Source of the DNA: Nisaea denitrificans DSM 18348
Lineage (GTDB): Bacteria > Pseudomonadota > Alphaproteobacteria > Thalassobaculales > Thalassobaculaceae
Length of the DNA: 64,000 nucleotides
Assembly (NCBI RefSeq): GCF_000426505.1
Contig: NZ_AUFM01000015.1
Location: 310,001-374,000 of the forward strand
Reading direction: 5' to 3'
Shown here: in pieces, positions 21,270 through 29,476 of the stretch
How the letters are laid out: the number at the start of each line of letters is the position of its first letter
Position numbering within the stretch: the stretch's first letter is position 1
Made by a program: the position numbers and the translations under genes
Notes under the pieces: model-generated
Databases searched by the model: none
Seen by the model: only the letters and a program-made list of their open reading frames with translations
What the model was told of the DNA's origin: nothing

Positions 21270-21869
21270 ATGTTCGACGAATGGATCGCCGGGTTTATCA
21301 TTTTTGCCCTCACCCTCAGCCTGACACCGGGGCCGAACAACACGCTCTTCACGACGTCCGGAGTGAATTTCGGGATCGCACAAACCGTCCCGCACATCCT
21401 CGGCGTGGCCTTTGGTTTCCCCGCCATGCTTGCTGCGGTGGCCCTCGGCCTCTGGTCGCTGCTGAATGCCGTTCCGGGACTGCTGGAAGCCTTGCGCTAC
21501 GTTTCCATCGCCATCCTCATCTACCTCGCCTGGAAGATCGCCGGCGGTTCAGCCGGCAAGATCGGCCGGCCGGAGCGCCCGATGCGGTTCTACGAGGCCG
21601 CCGCCTTCCAGTGGGTGAACCCCAAAGCCTGGCTGATCTCGGCAAGCGCCATGACAACCTTCAGCGGCGTGGCGGCCGATGGCTCGGCGGAGATTTCGTC
21701 CCGGCTGCCGGTCATGTGTGCGCTGTTCTTCGCCGTCGTAATCCTCTCCGGCTTCACCTGGGCCGGGATCGGGGCGGGACTTTCGCGCTGGCTGCAGGAC
21801 GGCATCCGGCTCAGGATCGCGAATATCCTGCTTGCCCTGCTGCTGCTGTCGTCCCTGTTCCTGGCCTGA
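21270..21869 (+). CDS. LysE/RhtB-family exporter
   Basis: 199 residues from the ATG at 21270; the in-frame ATG at 21186 would add 28 polar residues before the first helix and overlaps an inverted repeat. Six hydrophobic segments are visible. The family signature LTPGPNN (residues 18-24) follows the first helix, and FQWVNPKAW marks the middle (QWVNPK is near-universal in RhtB proteins). Such proteins export amino acids such as lysine, threonine or homoserine lactones; the substrate here is unknown. It converges on the radical SAM gene with only a one-base gap. Confidence 0.92.
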   Translation: MFDEWIAGFIIFALTLSLTPGPNNTLFTTSGVNFGIAQTVPHILGVAFGFPAMLAAVALGLWSLLNAVPGLLEALRYVSIAILIYLAWKIAGGSAGKIGRPERPMRFYEAAAFQWVNPKAWLISASAMTTFSGVAADGSAEISSRLPVMCALFFAVVILSGFTWAGIGAGLSRWLQDGIRLRIANILLALLLLSSLFLA

Positions 21870-21870
21870 C

Positions 21871-23016
21871 CTACAGCAGGCTTAGCTGGTCGCCGGCGCG
21901 CGGCGGAACGACGAACCGGTCACAGCGCAGTTTCGGGAACGACCCTGTGAGGCCCACCCGCTTCTTCGCAATCTCGAAGCGGCGGTGAATCAGGGCCGCA
22001 TAGGGGCCGCTGCCCCGCATGCGCTCTCCCCATTCCGCACGGTATAATTCACCGCCCCTAGTCTGGTGGATCAGCGAATAGACCCGATCCGCACGGTCCG
22101 GAAAGTGCTGCTCCAGCCATTCCCGGAACAGATCCTTGATCTCGTGCGGCAGCCTCAGAAGGATATGGCCGACGCCGCGCGCCCCGGCTTCCGCCGATGC
22201 CTCCACCAGCGCCTCGATTTCACCGTCGTTGATTGCCGGAATGATCGGCGCTGCCAGAACGTGCACGGGAATGCCTTCCGATTTGAGCGCATGCACCGCG
22301 TCCAGCCGCCGTCCGGGGGTCGCCGCTCGCGGCTCCATGATGCGGGCAAGATGCCGGTCCAGAGTGGTGATACTCATCGCCACAGATACGAGCCCGCGCG
22401 CCGCCATCGGCGCCAGAATGTCGATATCGCGGGTGACCAGCGCCGACTTGGTGACAATCGAGAGCGGATGGCCGAAATCGGACAGGACCTGGAGCACCTG
22501 CCGGGTAATCCCGTGCTCCTTCTCGATCGGCTGATAGGGGTCTGTATTCGTCCCGAGCGCCATCACATCCGGTTTGTAGCCGGGCTTTCTCAGCGCATCG
22601 TCGAGCAGGGCCGCGGCATCCGGTTTCGCCAGCAGTCTGGTCTCGAAATCGAGCCCCGGCGAATAGCCGAGATAGGCATGGGTTGGCCGGGCAAAGCAGT
22701 AGATGCAGCCATGCTCGCAGCCACGATAGGGATTGATCGAGCGGTCGAACGGTATATCGGGGGATTTGTTCCGGGCGATGATCGTGCGGGAGGCATCAAT
22801 CCCCACCTCGGTTCTGGGTCTGGCGTCCAGATCCGGGAACTCGGTGGAGGCGCCCTGGAACGGATTATCGCCGGGCCAGCCGCCAATGACCCGCTGGCGC
22901 TGCTCCTGTTCGAACCGGCCGCTGACATTGGTGATCGCCCCGCGCCCCTTGTGCGGGGAACGCTGCATAATGTCCGGGTCCGGTGCATCCGGTGGCTGAA
23001 AATCAGGATCGACCAT
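21871..23016 (-). CDS. PA0069-family radical SAM protein
   Basis: 381 residues from the ATG at 23016; an ATG at 23046 adds ten residues. The radical SAM cluster motif is CEHGCIYC (CX3CX2C), preceded by the family-specific SINPYRG and followed by FARPTHAYLG. MALGTNTDPYQPIEK and STITLDR-like (SITTLDRHLARIMEPRAATP) segments are shared with the spore photoproduct lyase-like Rv2578c/PA0069 group. The reaction is unknown. It overlaps nothing and is followed upstream (same strand) by DUF4169, an arrangement that recurs in alphaproteobacteria. Confidence 0.9.
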   Translation of the reverse strand: MVDPDFQPPDAPDPDIMQRSPHKGRGAITNVSGRFEQEQRQRVIGGWPGDNPFQGASTEFPDLDARPRTEVGIDASRTIIARNKSPDIPFDRSINPYRGCEHGCIYCFARPTHAYLGYSPGLDFETRLLAKPDAAALLDDALRKPGYKPDVMALGTNTDPYQPIEKEHGITRQVLQVLSDFGHPLSIVTKSALVTRDIDILAPMAARGLVSVAMSITTLDRHLARIMEPRAATPGRRLDAVHALKSEGIPVHVLAAPIIPAINDGEIEALVEASAEAGARGVGHILLRLPHEIKDLFREWLEQHFPDRADRVYSLIHQTRGGELYRAEWGERMRGSGPYAALIHRRFEIAKKRVGLTGSFPKLRCDRFVVPPRAGDQLSLL

Positions 23017-23057
23017 GGCCGGATGATAAATCCGGCAATAGAACAAAACAAGAACAA

Positions 23058-23267
23058 TTAAGTTTCAGAGGGCGGCTCGTCAGGTTCCATGCGATGCCGC
23101 TCAAGCCGTTCGGATGCCTGATCACGGCGCGCTGAAGCTGCCTCGTCCCCGGCCTGCTGTTCTTTTGTACGGCCGAATTTCAGTCTGTTGTCGGCGGCTT
23201 TCTCTTCGGCGGCCTCGCGGGTCTTCCGCTTGCGAGCCTGCCGCAGATTGACGATCTTGCCACTCAT
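23058..23267 (-). CDS. DUF4169 small basic protein
   Basis: 69 residues from the ATG at 23267, set by AAGGAGGG seven bases upstream. The protein opens with IVNLRQARKRKTREAAEE and is almost entirely charged (Arg, Lys, Glu, Ala), which matches the DUF4169 pattern. It is probably a helical, nucleic-acid-tolerant protein of unknown function. It sits 32 bases downstream of the phosphotransferase gene and 41 bases upstream of the radical SAM gene, all on one strand. Confidence 0.82.
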   Translation of the reverse strand: MSGKIVNLRQARKRKTREAAEEKAADNRLKFGRTKEQQAGDEAASARRDQASERLERHRMEPDEPPSET

Positions 23268-23299
23268 TCGGCCCTCCTTACCGCGCACCCTGCGGCGGC

Positions 23300-24361
23300 C
23301 TAGTCCAGCACCAGCTTGTCCGGCCCCAGCCATTCCCGGCGCACGCGCTCCATCGTCTCCGGCCGGGCCATCCGGCGCAAGCGGTCAAGAACACCTGACA
23401 GCATCCGGTCCCGCTGACTCTGATCGCCGCTGCGCGCCACTTGGCCTTCATTCTCGGCGTGCCAGCGGCAGCCCCATGTCATGGTACGCAGCCAGGTCAG
23501 GCGGCGGAACGGCAGGAACCAGGGCTCCAGCACACGCGCAAGCGACGGCGGCACCGCCGTCCGGTAGGTATCGTAGAAATCCGCGACATCCTCATTGCTG
23601 AGCTCTCCGCTCACATCCGGATCCCAGGTAACGGAGGTGTAGAGGCTGGCGTGCGCAAGGTCGATTGCGGGCGATCCGTACTGGGTCTTCTCCATATCGA
23701 CGAAGATCGCCCGGCCATCCTTCTGCACGACATAATTGCCAGGATGCGTGTCAGTCAGGACAAGCGCCGGTGGCAAAGGCGCCCTGCCATGCTCTGCAGC
23801 GAAATCACGGGCCCACTTGCGCTCTTCGTCGAGAATGGCGCGGGCCTGCCTGTCCTGCACCAGAGCGGGAATAAATTCCGCCTGATCCTCGATCAGACCG
23901 ACGAGCGCTTCCACCGGACGTGCTGTCCAGGCGAGCGGGGCCGGATCGTCCGGTGTCGGCAAACGGTGCACGCTGGCCAGAGTCTCGGCAAGCTGCAGCA
24001 GGTCCTTTGAAAGATCCACCGCCCTGCCCTCGACCGCATCGACGATCAGCGCGCCGTTCGGCAGCCGCGGACTCGGATCGAGATAGCCATGAAGAACCGG
24101 CGTGTGGCGGCTCGGTCCGGCACGCCGGAAGCATTCCGCCTGGAGTGACAGTGCGTCTTCCGGCGTCACATCGCGCCGGACCAGACGCGGGACACGGGCC
24201 AGCAGACGCTTGCCTTTCCACGGCCTCTCACCGAGCAGAACGTGATCATGGGCCAGCCCCCGCGCCGGCAGCCTGATCAGATCTTCGAGAGCAAGCGTGG
24301 GGAAGGTCTTGAGCTTCATCAGCTCAGCGTGGAGATTGCGCAGGTCGAGGTCGGTCGTCAT
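23300..24361 (-). CDS. APH-fold phosphotransferase-like protein
   Basis: 353 residues from the ATG at 24361 (MTTDLDLRN); an ATG at 24397 would begin inside a hairpin. A protein kinase-like APH fold is indicated by the ATP-site lysine region, then LVLTDTHPGNYVV (catalytic loop with D and N) and IFVDMEKTQYGSPAIDLAH (metal-binding D). Members phosphorylate small molecules such as choline, homoserine, sugars or aminoglycosides. Nothing in the context identifies the substrate. It is divergent from the glycosyltransferase pair and leads a run with DUF4169 and the radical SAM gene. Confidence 0.8.
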   Translation of the reverse strand: MTTDLDLRNLHAELMKLKTFPTLALEDLIRLPARGLAHDHVLLGERPWKGKRLLARVPRLVRRDVTPEDALSLQAECFRRAGPSRHTPVLHGYLDPSPRLPNGALIVDAVEGRAVDLSKDLLQLAETLASVHRLPTPDDPAPLAWTARPVEALVGLIEDQAEFIPALVQDRQARAILDEERKWARDFAAEHGRAPLPPALVLTDTHPGNYVVQKDGRAIFVDMEKTQYGSPAIDLAHASLYTSVTWDPDVSGELSNEDVADFYDTYRTAVPPSLARVLEPWFLPFRRLTWLRTMTWGCRWHAENEGQVARSGDQSQRDRMLSGVLDRLRRMARPETMERVRREWLGPDKLVLD

Positions 24362-24395
24362 GGCCGCGAATGCTCTGAAATGCTCTAATCGGGAC

Positions 24396-24416
24396 ACCCT
24401 GCCGCGCTGGCAGGGT
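24396..24416. repeat. Hairpin ACCCTGCC-N5-GGCAGGGT in the phosphotransferase leader
   Basis: Perfect 8-base arms with a 5-base loop, in the divergent gap between the phosphotransferase and the glycosyltransferase. No U-tract follows. It could be an operator or a leader structure. Confidence 0.35.
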
Positions 24417-24471
24417 CGGTTGCACCTCTGTTAACACACCAGGCAGCGCTGCGGAAAAATAAGGACCGGCC

Positions 24472-25266
24472 TTGGGATCATCGGACACATCGAAGAATGA
24501 AGATCTGTGGCGGGTGCCGCTGCCGGGCGCACTCGGACCACTGGATGCGCATGGCCGCCGCATCGGTGCGCCGGCGCCGGATCTGTCAATCAGTGTCATC
24601 ATCCCCTGCCTCAACGCCGAGAAGGGCCTGAAGCGCACCCTCGACGCCTTGGCAAGCGCCGAACGGTCCGGCTTCACCCCAGAGGTCGTCATTGCTGATG
24701 GCGGCTCCACCGACGCGACGCGGGAGATCGCCGAGACGGCCGGAGCCCGGGTAATCGATTGCCCCCCTGGCCGCGGCATCCAGCTCGCGGCCGGCGCCAG
24801 GGCGGCGAAAGGAGACTGGCTCCTCTTCCTGCATGCTGACACCGCACTGGAGCGGGGCTGGGCATCGAGCGTCATGGTGTTCACCAGCAATGACCGGAAC
24901 CGTGAGCGCGGGGCTGTTTTCACCTTCGCGCTGGACGACGACAGCCCTGCGGCCCGACGGCTGGAAGGTATGGTGCGCTGGCGCAACCGATGGCTCGGCC
25001 TGCCCTATGGCGATCAGGGATTGCTGCTCCACCGGCGTTTCTATCGCCGGCTCGGCGGCTACAAGGAAATCCCGCTGATGGAAGATGTGGAATTCATCCG
25101 CCGCATCGGCATGAGCCGCCTCGCCCTGTTCGATATCCGGGCCATCACCTCGGCGGAACGCTATGTGCGCGGCGGCTATGTTCGGCGCTCCCTGCGCAAC
25201 CTTTTCTGCCTGACGCTCTTTTTCCTCCGGGTGCCGCCCCGGCTGATCGCCCGGATCTACAGCTGA
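24472..25266 (+). CDS. Family 2 glycosyltransferase, TIGR04283 type
   Basis: 264 residues from a TTG start with AAGGA upstream. The GT-A fold opens with ISVIIPCLNAEKGLKRTLD (about residues 41-59). It continues with VIADGGSTDATREIA and a nucleotide/metal site in FLHADTALE (HADT in place of DxD). The C-terminal part contains PYGDQGLLLHRRFYRRLGGY and IPLMEDVEFIRR, features of the TIGR04283 group that usually travels with a TIGR04282 protein. That partner is the next gene, three bases on. The acceptor is unknown. Confidence 0.88.
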   Translation: MGSSDTSKNEDLWRVPLPGALGPLDAHGRRIGAPAPDLSISVIIPCLNAEKGLKRTLDALASAERSGFTPEVVIADGGSTDATREIAETAGARVIDCPPGRGIQLAAGARAAKGDWLLFLHADTALERGWASSVMVFTSNDRNRERGAVFTFALDDDSPAARRLEGMVRWRNRWLGLPYGDQGLLLHRRFYRRLGGYKEIPLMEDVEFIRRIGMSRLALFDIRAITSAERYVRGGYVRRSLRNLFCLTLFFLRVPPRLIARIYS

Positions 25267-25269
25267 CCG

Positions 25270-25845
25270 ATGGCGCGCAGGACTCTGATCATCTTCGCGA
25301 AAGCGCCACGCCGGGGACTGGTGAAAAGCCGTCTCGCCCGGGATATCGGCGCCGCTGCCGCGACCCGGTGGTACCGGCAGAACCTTGCCACCACCCTGCG
25401 GCGGCTCGGCCTCACGAAACGCTGGGAGTGCCGCATCATCGCGGCTCCGTACCACGCCGTCACCTGGCCCTGGCCGAAGCCGTGGCGGTTCAGCCACCAG
25501 GCCCGCGGCGATCTCGGCCAGAGGATGCTCAAGGCGCTCCGCAGCGCGACCAAGGGCCCGACGGTACTGATTGGCAGCGATATTCCGGGGATCGAGCCGC
25601 AGCACATCGCAACGGCCTTCAACGCGCTTGAGCGGAACGATGCGGTGTTCGGGCCTTCCGCCGATGGCGGCTACTGGCTGGTCGGCTTCTCGCCGCGCTA
25701 TAGGGGCAATCCGTTCACGGATGTCCGATGGTCAACCGAATGGGCGCTTGAGGATACGCTGGCCGGGTTCCGGCCCGGCACCAGGATCGGCTTCGCCGCG
25801 GAAATGCGGGATGTGGACGAGGCGACGGACCTTCCGGCAGCCTAG
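25270..25845 (+). CDS. TIGR04282/DUF2064 nucleotidyl/glycosyltransferase-like protein
   Basis: 191 residues. It has IIFAKAPRRGLVKSRLARDIG at residues 7-27 (a nucleotide-binding loop like that of MobA and IspD). VLIGSDIPGI and GPSADGGYWLVGF follow, all characteristic of DUF2064. Related proteins take part in arsenosugar synthesis or in uncharacterised pathways with radical SAM enzymes. It starts three bases after the TIGR04283 gene, so the pair is one unit. The stop lies eight bases from the convergent moaB stop. Confidence 0.88.
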   Translation: MARRTLIIFAKAPRRGLVKSRLARDIGAAAATRWYRQNLATTLRRLGLTKRWECRIIAAPYHAVTWPWPKPWRFSHQARGDLGQRMLKALRSATKGPTVLIGSDIPGIEPQHIATAFNALERNDAVFGPSADGGYWLVGFSPRYRGNPFTDVRWSTEWALEDTLAGFRPGTRIGFAAEMRDVDEATDLPAA

Positions 25846-25852
25846 AGCGGCG

Positions 25853-26404
25853 TCAGGCGGAGCGCCCGAACAGCTCATGCTCACGCAGGCGCGGCATGAT
25901 CTCGACGAAATTGCAGGGCCGGAAGCGGATATCCAGCTGATTGGCCAGGATATCGTCCCAGGCATCCTTGCAGGCCCCGGTAGAACCCGGCAGGGCAAAG
26001 AGATAGGTGCCCCGGGTAACGCCCGCGATAGCCCGTGACTGGATGGTCGAGGTGCCGATCTTCTGGAAGCTGAGCCAGCGGAACAGCTCCCCGAAGCCTT
26101 CGATTTCCTTCTCGAAGACAGAGCGGAAGGCTTCCGGCGTCACGTCACGGCCGGTCAACCCTGTGCCGCCGGTGGAGATCACCACGTCGATGCCGTCATC
26201 CTCGATCCAGGAGGTCAGCTGGCCGGAAATTGCCGGAACGTCATCCGTCACGATCTTCCGGTCCGCAAGGATGTGGCCTGCATCGGTCAGACGCTGGACC
26301 AGCGTATCGCCTGACCGGTCATTTTCGAGATTTCTTGTGTCTGAAACCGTCAGGACCGCGATGTGAACGGGAACGAACGGACGGGACTCGTCAATTCCGG
26401 GCAT
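25853..26404 (-). CDS. moaB: Molybdenum cofactor biosynthesis protein B
   Basis: 183 residues. The MoaB/MogA fold is clear: VPVHIAVLTVSDTRN, SGDTLVQRL, VISTGGTGLTGRDVTPEAF (the molybdopterin-binding loop) and LFALPGSTGACKDAW. Family members bind or adenylylate molybdopterin; MoaB proteins of E. coli type may be inactive, so the exact step is uncertain. Its start overlaps the end of the lytic transglycosylase gene by 14 bases, suggesting co-transcription although no functional link is evident. No other Moco gene is in the window. Confidence 0.93.
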   Translation of the reverse strand: MPGIDESRPFVPVHIAVLTVSDTRNLENDRSGDTLVQRLTDAGHILADRKIVTDDVPAISGQLTSWIEDDGIDVVISTGGTGLTGRDVTPEAFRSVFEKEIEGFGELFRWLSFQKIGTSTIQSRAIAGVTRGTYLFALPGSTGACKDAWDDILANQLDIRFRPCNFVEIMPRLREHELFGRSA

Positions 26405-28277
26405 GTTTCGGACCGCCAGGCTGCTGCGAAATGTCTATCGACTCATAACGCGGCCAGGATCCGGCGGCAATGTGATCCAGCGACGGCGCCGGCTGGCCGA
26501 GACGCAGCCGGTACATCCACAGATTGGTCAGGACCCGCTCGATGAATTCGCGCGTCTCATGCCGCGGGATAGATTCGATGAACAGCAGCGGATCTTCCTT
26601 GAAATCGATCTTCCGCGTCCATTTCCGAAGCGTGCCGGGGCCCGCGTTGTAGGCCGCCAAAAGCTGGAACAGGCCTTCATTGACACTGTCCTGCTTCAGC
26701 AGGTGGCCGACATATTCCTGTCCGAGCTTCAGATTGAGGGACGGATCCAGCAAGGCCTTGCGGCCATCCCGGCTGCGGAAACTGCGATCGTTCGCCACGA
26801 AGGCCGCCGTGCGCGGCATGATCTGCATGACGCCGATCGCCCCGCGCCCGCTGCGCGCTGTCGCGCTGAACTTCGATTCCTGACGGGCGATGGCATAAAT
26901 CAGCGCCTTGTCGATGCCCGCGATGGAATCGAGCTGCCAGTCAGGCAGGGGATAAAAGGCCGCGTAGTAGGGCCGATCGCCCCGCGCCTTAAGAATTCCG
27001 GCGATTCGCATGGCAAGGCCCGGCATGCCATTGCCGGCCGCAATCGTCATGATCGCGCCATGCATGAAGTCCGGGAGAACTGGGTAGAGGCGCCGCAGCT
27101 CCTTTTCCGCAAGGTCGGTGCGGCCGACCTGCAGAAGGGCAAAGGTGCGCTGGCCGCCCCGGGAATTCAGCAACGCGTCCTGAGTGTCCTCGTCCAGCTC
27201 CGGCAGGGTCCAGTCGAGCGGCATGTCGATACCGAGCGCCCGTCGCGCCAGCAGACCGTAAAAGGTTGCCGAATGGGTTGCGGCCTGGGCCAGCCAGAGC
27301 GTCGCCTGCCTTGGGCGCCGTTCGGCAAGATGCGCGCGCGATGCCCAATAGGCACCAGCGGCCTTCACCCAGCGCGACACGTCAGGTGCGCGGGCAAGGG
27401 ATTCGAAATGTTGGGACGCCTCGTCGTGCCGGCCTTCACGCCAGAGCGCGAGACCCGCTGTCCAGTGCGCAGTCGGGATCAGGCCTTCAGAAACCTCAAT
27501 GCTTTCGACAGCGTAACGAATGGCTTTATCGTCAACATTGAAGACGAAATAGCCATGCGCGATCTCTGCCAGCGCATGAGCGCGGTCCGTGCCGCGAAGG
27601 GAGCGCCCGGCCTTGGAATTAAGATATTTTACCCCACCCGTTGGGTATCCATTGCGAACAAAACGCCGGATTTCCCTGATGACCCGTCGCCCCTGACGGG
27701 ACACCTTGGGGCCGTGGCGGGACAGGTGCTGCTGCGGTTCGACCGCGCCATTCACCTGCGAGGCTCCACTGCCGTTCAGATAGCCCTTCTGCGGCCGAGC
27801 AGGCGCTTTCCAGCTCTTCGGCTTCCGGCGCAGGGCCAGCCGATAGATCTTGCGGGCTCCCGGATGGTCCGCGTAGTGCGCCATCCAGTTTTTCAGCTCC
27901 TTGTAGGTGGAGCGATAGGCCGTCGGGTGCATGTAACGCTGATAGAGCACGTGCCCCATCAGGACGCGGCTCTCAAGCGCCGCGATCAGCTTGTCAGCAG
28001 CACTCCAGTTTCCGGCTTCCTGAAGGGTGAAGATGGCCTGATACCGCTCGGCATCCAGCGCGCTGACAATATCGTAGCGGACGCGCGGTACCACCGGGTC
28101 CGTTTCCAGGACACCAAGCGCGGAGGCGCGCGACGGCATTGCGTCATCGCGAGCCGCAGCAGCAACAGGTCCGGTATGTATCGAAATCGCCGCGGCAATG
28201 CCAAGGATCGCACCCGCGATCAACGACATTGAAAACCACTTGAACAGGCGAGTATTCGGTTTCACAACTTCGCTCAT
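26391..28277 (-). CDS. Soluble-type lytic murein transglycosylase (Slt70-like)
   Basis: 628 residues from the ATG at 28277 (two codons inside the longest frame). An N-terminal membrane anchor or signal (about 12-32) is followed by a long helical, TPR-like superhelix (about 60-440). The C-terminal SLT domain holds the catalytic glutamate in AIARQESKFSATARS, then GAIGVMQIMP and LLAAYNAGPGTLRKW. It cleaves the glycan strand of peptidoglycan in the periplasm, yielding 1,6-anhydro ends. It shares a 14-base overlap with moaB downstream. The upstream gap is unusually AT-rich. Confidence 0.95.
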   Translation of the reverse strand: MSEVVKPNTRLFKWFSMSLIAGAILGIAAAISIHTGPVAAAARDDAMPSRASALGVLETDPVVPRVRYDIVSALDAERYQAIFTLQEAGNWSAADKLIAALESRVLMGHVLYQRYMHPTAYRSTYKELKNWMAHYADHPGARKIYRLALRRKPKSWKAPARPQKGYLNGSGASQVNGAVEPQQHLSRHGPKVSRQGRRVIREIRRFVRNGYPTGGVKYLNSKAGRSLRGTDRAHALAEIAHGYFVFNVDDKAIRYAVESIEVSEGLIPTAHWTAGLALWREGRHDEASQHFESLARAPDVSRWVKAAGAYWASRAHLAERRPRQATLWLAQAATHSATFYGLLARRALGIDMPLDWTLPELDEDTQDALLNSRGGQRTFALLQVGRTDLAEKELRRLYPVLPDFMHGAIMTIAAGNGMPGLAMRIAGILKARGDRPYYAAFYPLPDWQLDSIAGIDKALIYAIARQESKFSATARSGRGAIGVMQIMPRTAAFVANDRSFRSRDGRKALLDPSLNLKLGQEYVGHLLKQDSVNEGLFQLLAAYNAGPGTLRKWTRKIDFKEDPLLFIESIPRHETREFIERVLTNLWMYRLRLGQPAPSLDHIAAGSWPRYESIDISQQPGGPKHARN

Positions 28278-28329
28278 GACCACGCTAAGTAGGCCATGCG
28301 GGCACCAATCTCAAGCAGCGATTTCGCTG

Positions 28330-28500
28330 AACGCATGCGTGTCAATTACCACAACTACTTAAATATCAACTTTGATGTAAAGAGTGAATACACGGTAATA
28401 CCTTAAATGATATCAATAATTTACAAGGTAAATATAGTATTAAGAGAACAGATGAGGCTTTCTCATCAAATTGTTTAAATTAATCACTCTAATTTATTGA
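28330..28500. other. AT-rich intergenic tract
   Basis: A short stretch of markedly higher AT content than anything else in the window, between the lytic transglycosylase start and the uracil-DNA glycosylase end (it also covers the last glycosylase codons). It contains a GATGAG / CTCATC hairpin at 28451-28467 and, on the minus strand, a TTGACA hexamer near 28335 that could be a -35 for the transglycosylase. No gene was found. Confidence 0.5.
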
Positions 28501-29339
28501 ATAATTTGCTTTATTGTCAATAAATCACGCCATGCCAGCGCCTTCTGACCGGCCGACCGGAGCAGGAAAGCCGGGTGAAATAACGGCACGGCCGGTAAAG
28601 CCAGTTCGATGTCCGGATCCGCGAATTCGAAGCGCCGGCCACGCAGCCGCATGATCCCCTGGCGCTGATCCAGCAGAGCTTTCGCCGCCGTCCCTCCAAC
28701 TGGAACGATAATACGGGGGCGGACAAGAGCTATATGCCGACGAATGAAAGGCTGGCAGATCGCGATTTCCGCTGCGGTCGGCTCCCGGTTCCCCGGTGGG
28801 CGCCAGGGCAGAATATTGGTGATATAGGCGTTTTCAGCCCTATCCAGGCCGATCGACGCCATCATCCGGTCAAGCAACCGGCCGCTTGCCCCGACAAAGG
28901 GGCGGCCCTGCCGGTCCTCGTCCGCGCCAGGCGCCTCTCCGATGAACATGACGTCAGGCGTCTCGACGCCCTCGCCGAACACGAGATTGGTGGCCGTCAC
29001 CTTGAGCGGGAATCCCTCGAGGCTCTCCAGTGCCCCCCGCAATTCTTCAAGGGACTGGGCGGCACCGGCAAGCGCGCTGGCTGCTTTATCCGTCGCAGGC
29101 TCGGCACCTGACGCCAGCGCCCGAGGCCGGGCCTGTGCCGGCGCGGCAGATACCGGCCTCTGGACTTGAGCGGCAGACGGGGCTTGAGCTGCAGGTGGAG
29201 CCGAGGCCGGGGCGTTTTCCGCCCGGGACACCGGAGCCAACGCTGCCTCGGACGCGGCGAACCAGTTGGTTTCCGCATCGCCGATCGCCTCGTCAGCGCC
29301 CATCTCGACATACCACTCGAGCAGCGCCTCTGGCGGCAT
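28494..29339 (-). CDS. Family 4-like uracil-DNA glycosylase
   Basis: 281 residues from the ATG at 29339 ([20 protein letters not shown]); an upstream ATG at 29435 adds 32 residues. An Ala/Pro-rich linker (about 30-85) separates an N-terminal helix from the glycosylase core. Core motifs are [17 protein letters not shown] (uracil-binding loop), [13 protein letters not shown], and the C-terminal FHPAFLL. The enzyme removes uracil from DNA. The cysteines that hold the 4Fe-4S cluster in classical family 4 enzymes are mostly absent here (see findings), leaving one in AICQPF. Divergent from the ETF-quinone oxidoreductase gene. Confidence 0.88.
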   Translation of the reverse strand: MPPEALLEWYVEMGADEAIGDAETNWFAASEAALAPVSRAENAPASAPPAAQAPSAAQVQRPVSAAPAQARPRALASGAEPATDKAASALAGAAQSLEELRGALESLEGFPLKVTATNLVFGEGVETPDVMFIGEAPGADEDRQGRPFVGASGRLLDRMMASIGLDRAENAYITNILPWRPPGNREPTAAEIAICQPFIRRHIALVRPRIIVPVGGTAAKALLDQRQGIMRLRGRRFEFADPDIELALPAVPLFHPAFLLRSAGQKALAWRDLLTIKQIIQ

Positions 29340-29476
29340 TGCATTCTGTTCCGGCGAAAAACCCACTGGATCCGTTCCTTCAATCTTGCCGCACGGCCTC
29401 TCGCGTCGCTTGTCGCGACAAAACAGCTGTGCCAAGTAAGACAGTAACCTGTGTAAGAAACGATTTGGAGAGGTTC

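Noticed and set aside
20993-21427. 144-codon minus-strand frame between rnhB and the LysE gene
   Set aside because: It overlaps the start of the exporter on the other strand and has no ribosome site or family resemblance.
26403-28232. 609-codon plus-strand frame
   Set aside because: Fully antisense to the lytic transglycosylase, whose catalytic motifs are unmistakable; composition is Arg/His-rich shadow sequence.
29030-29476. In-frame upstream extension of ETF-quinone oxidoreductase
   Set aside because: It overlaps the opposite-strand glycosylase, is Arg/Pro-rich noise, and the true start at 29477 has a good ribosome site and the expected N-terminus.
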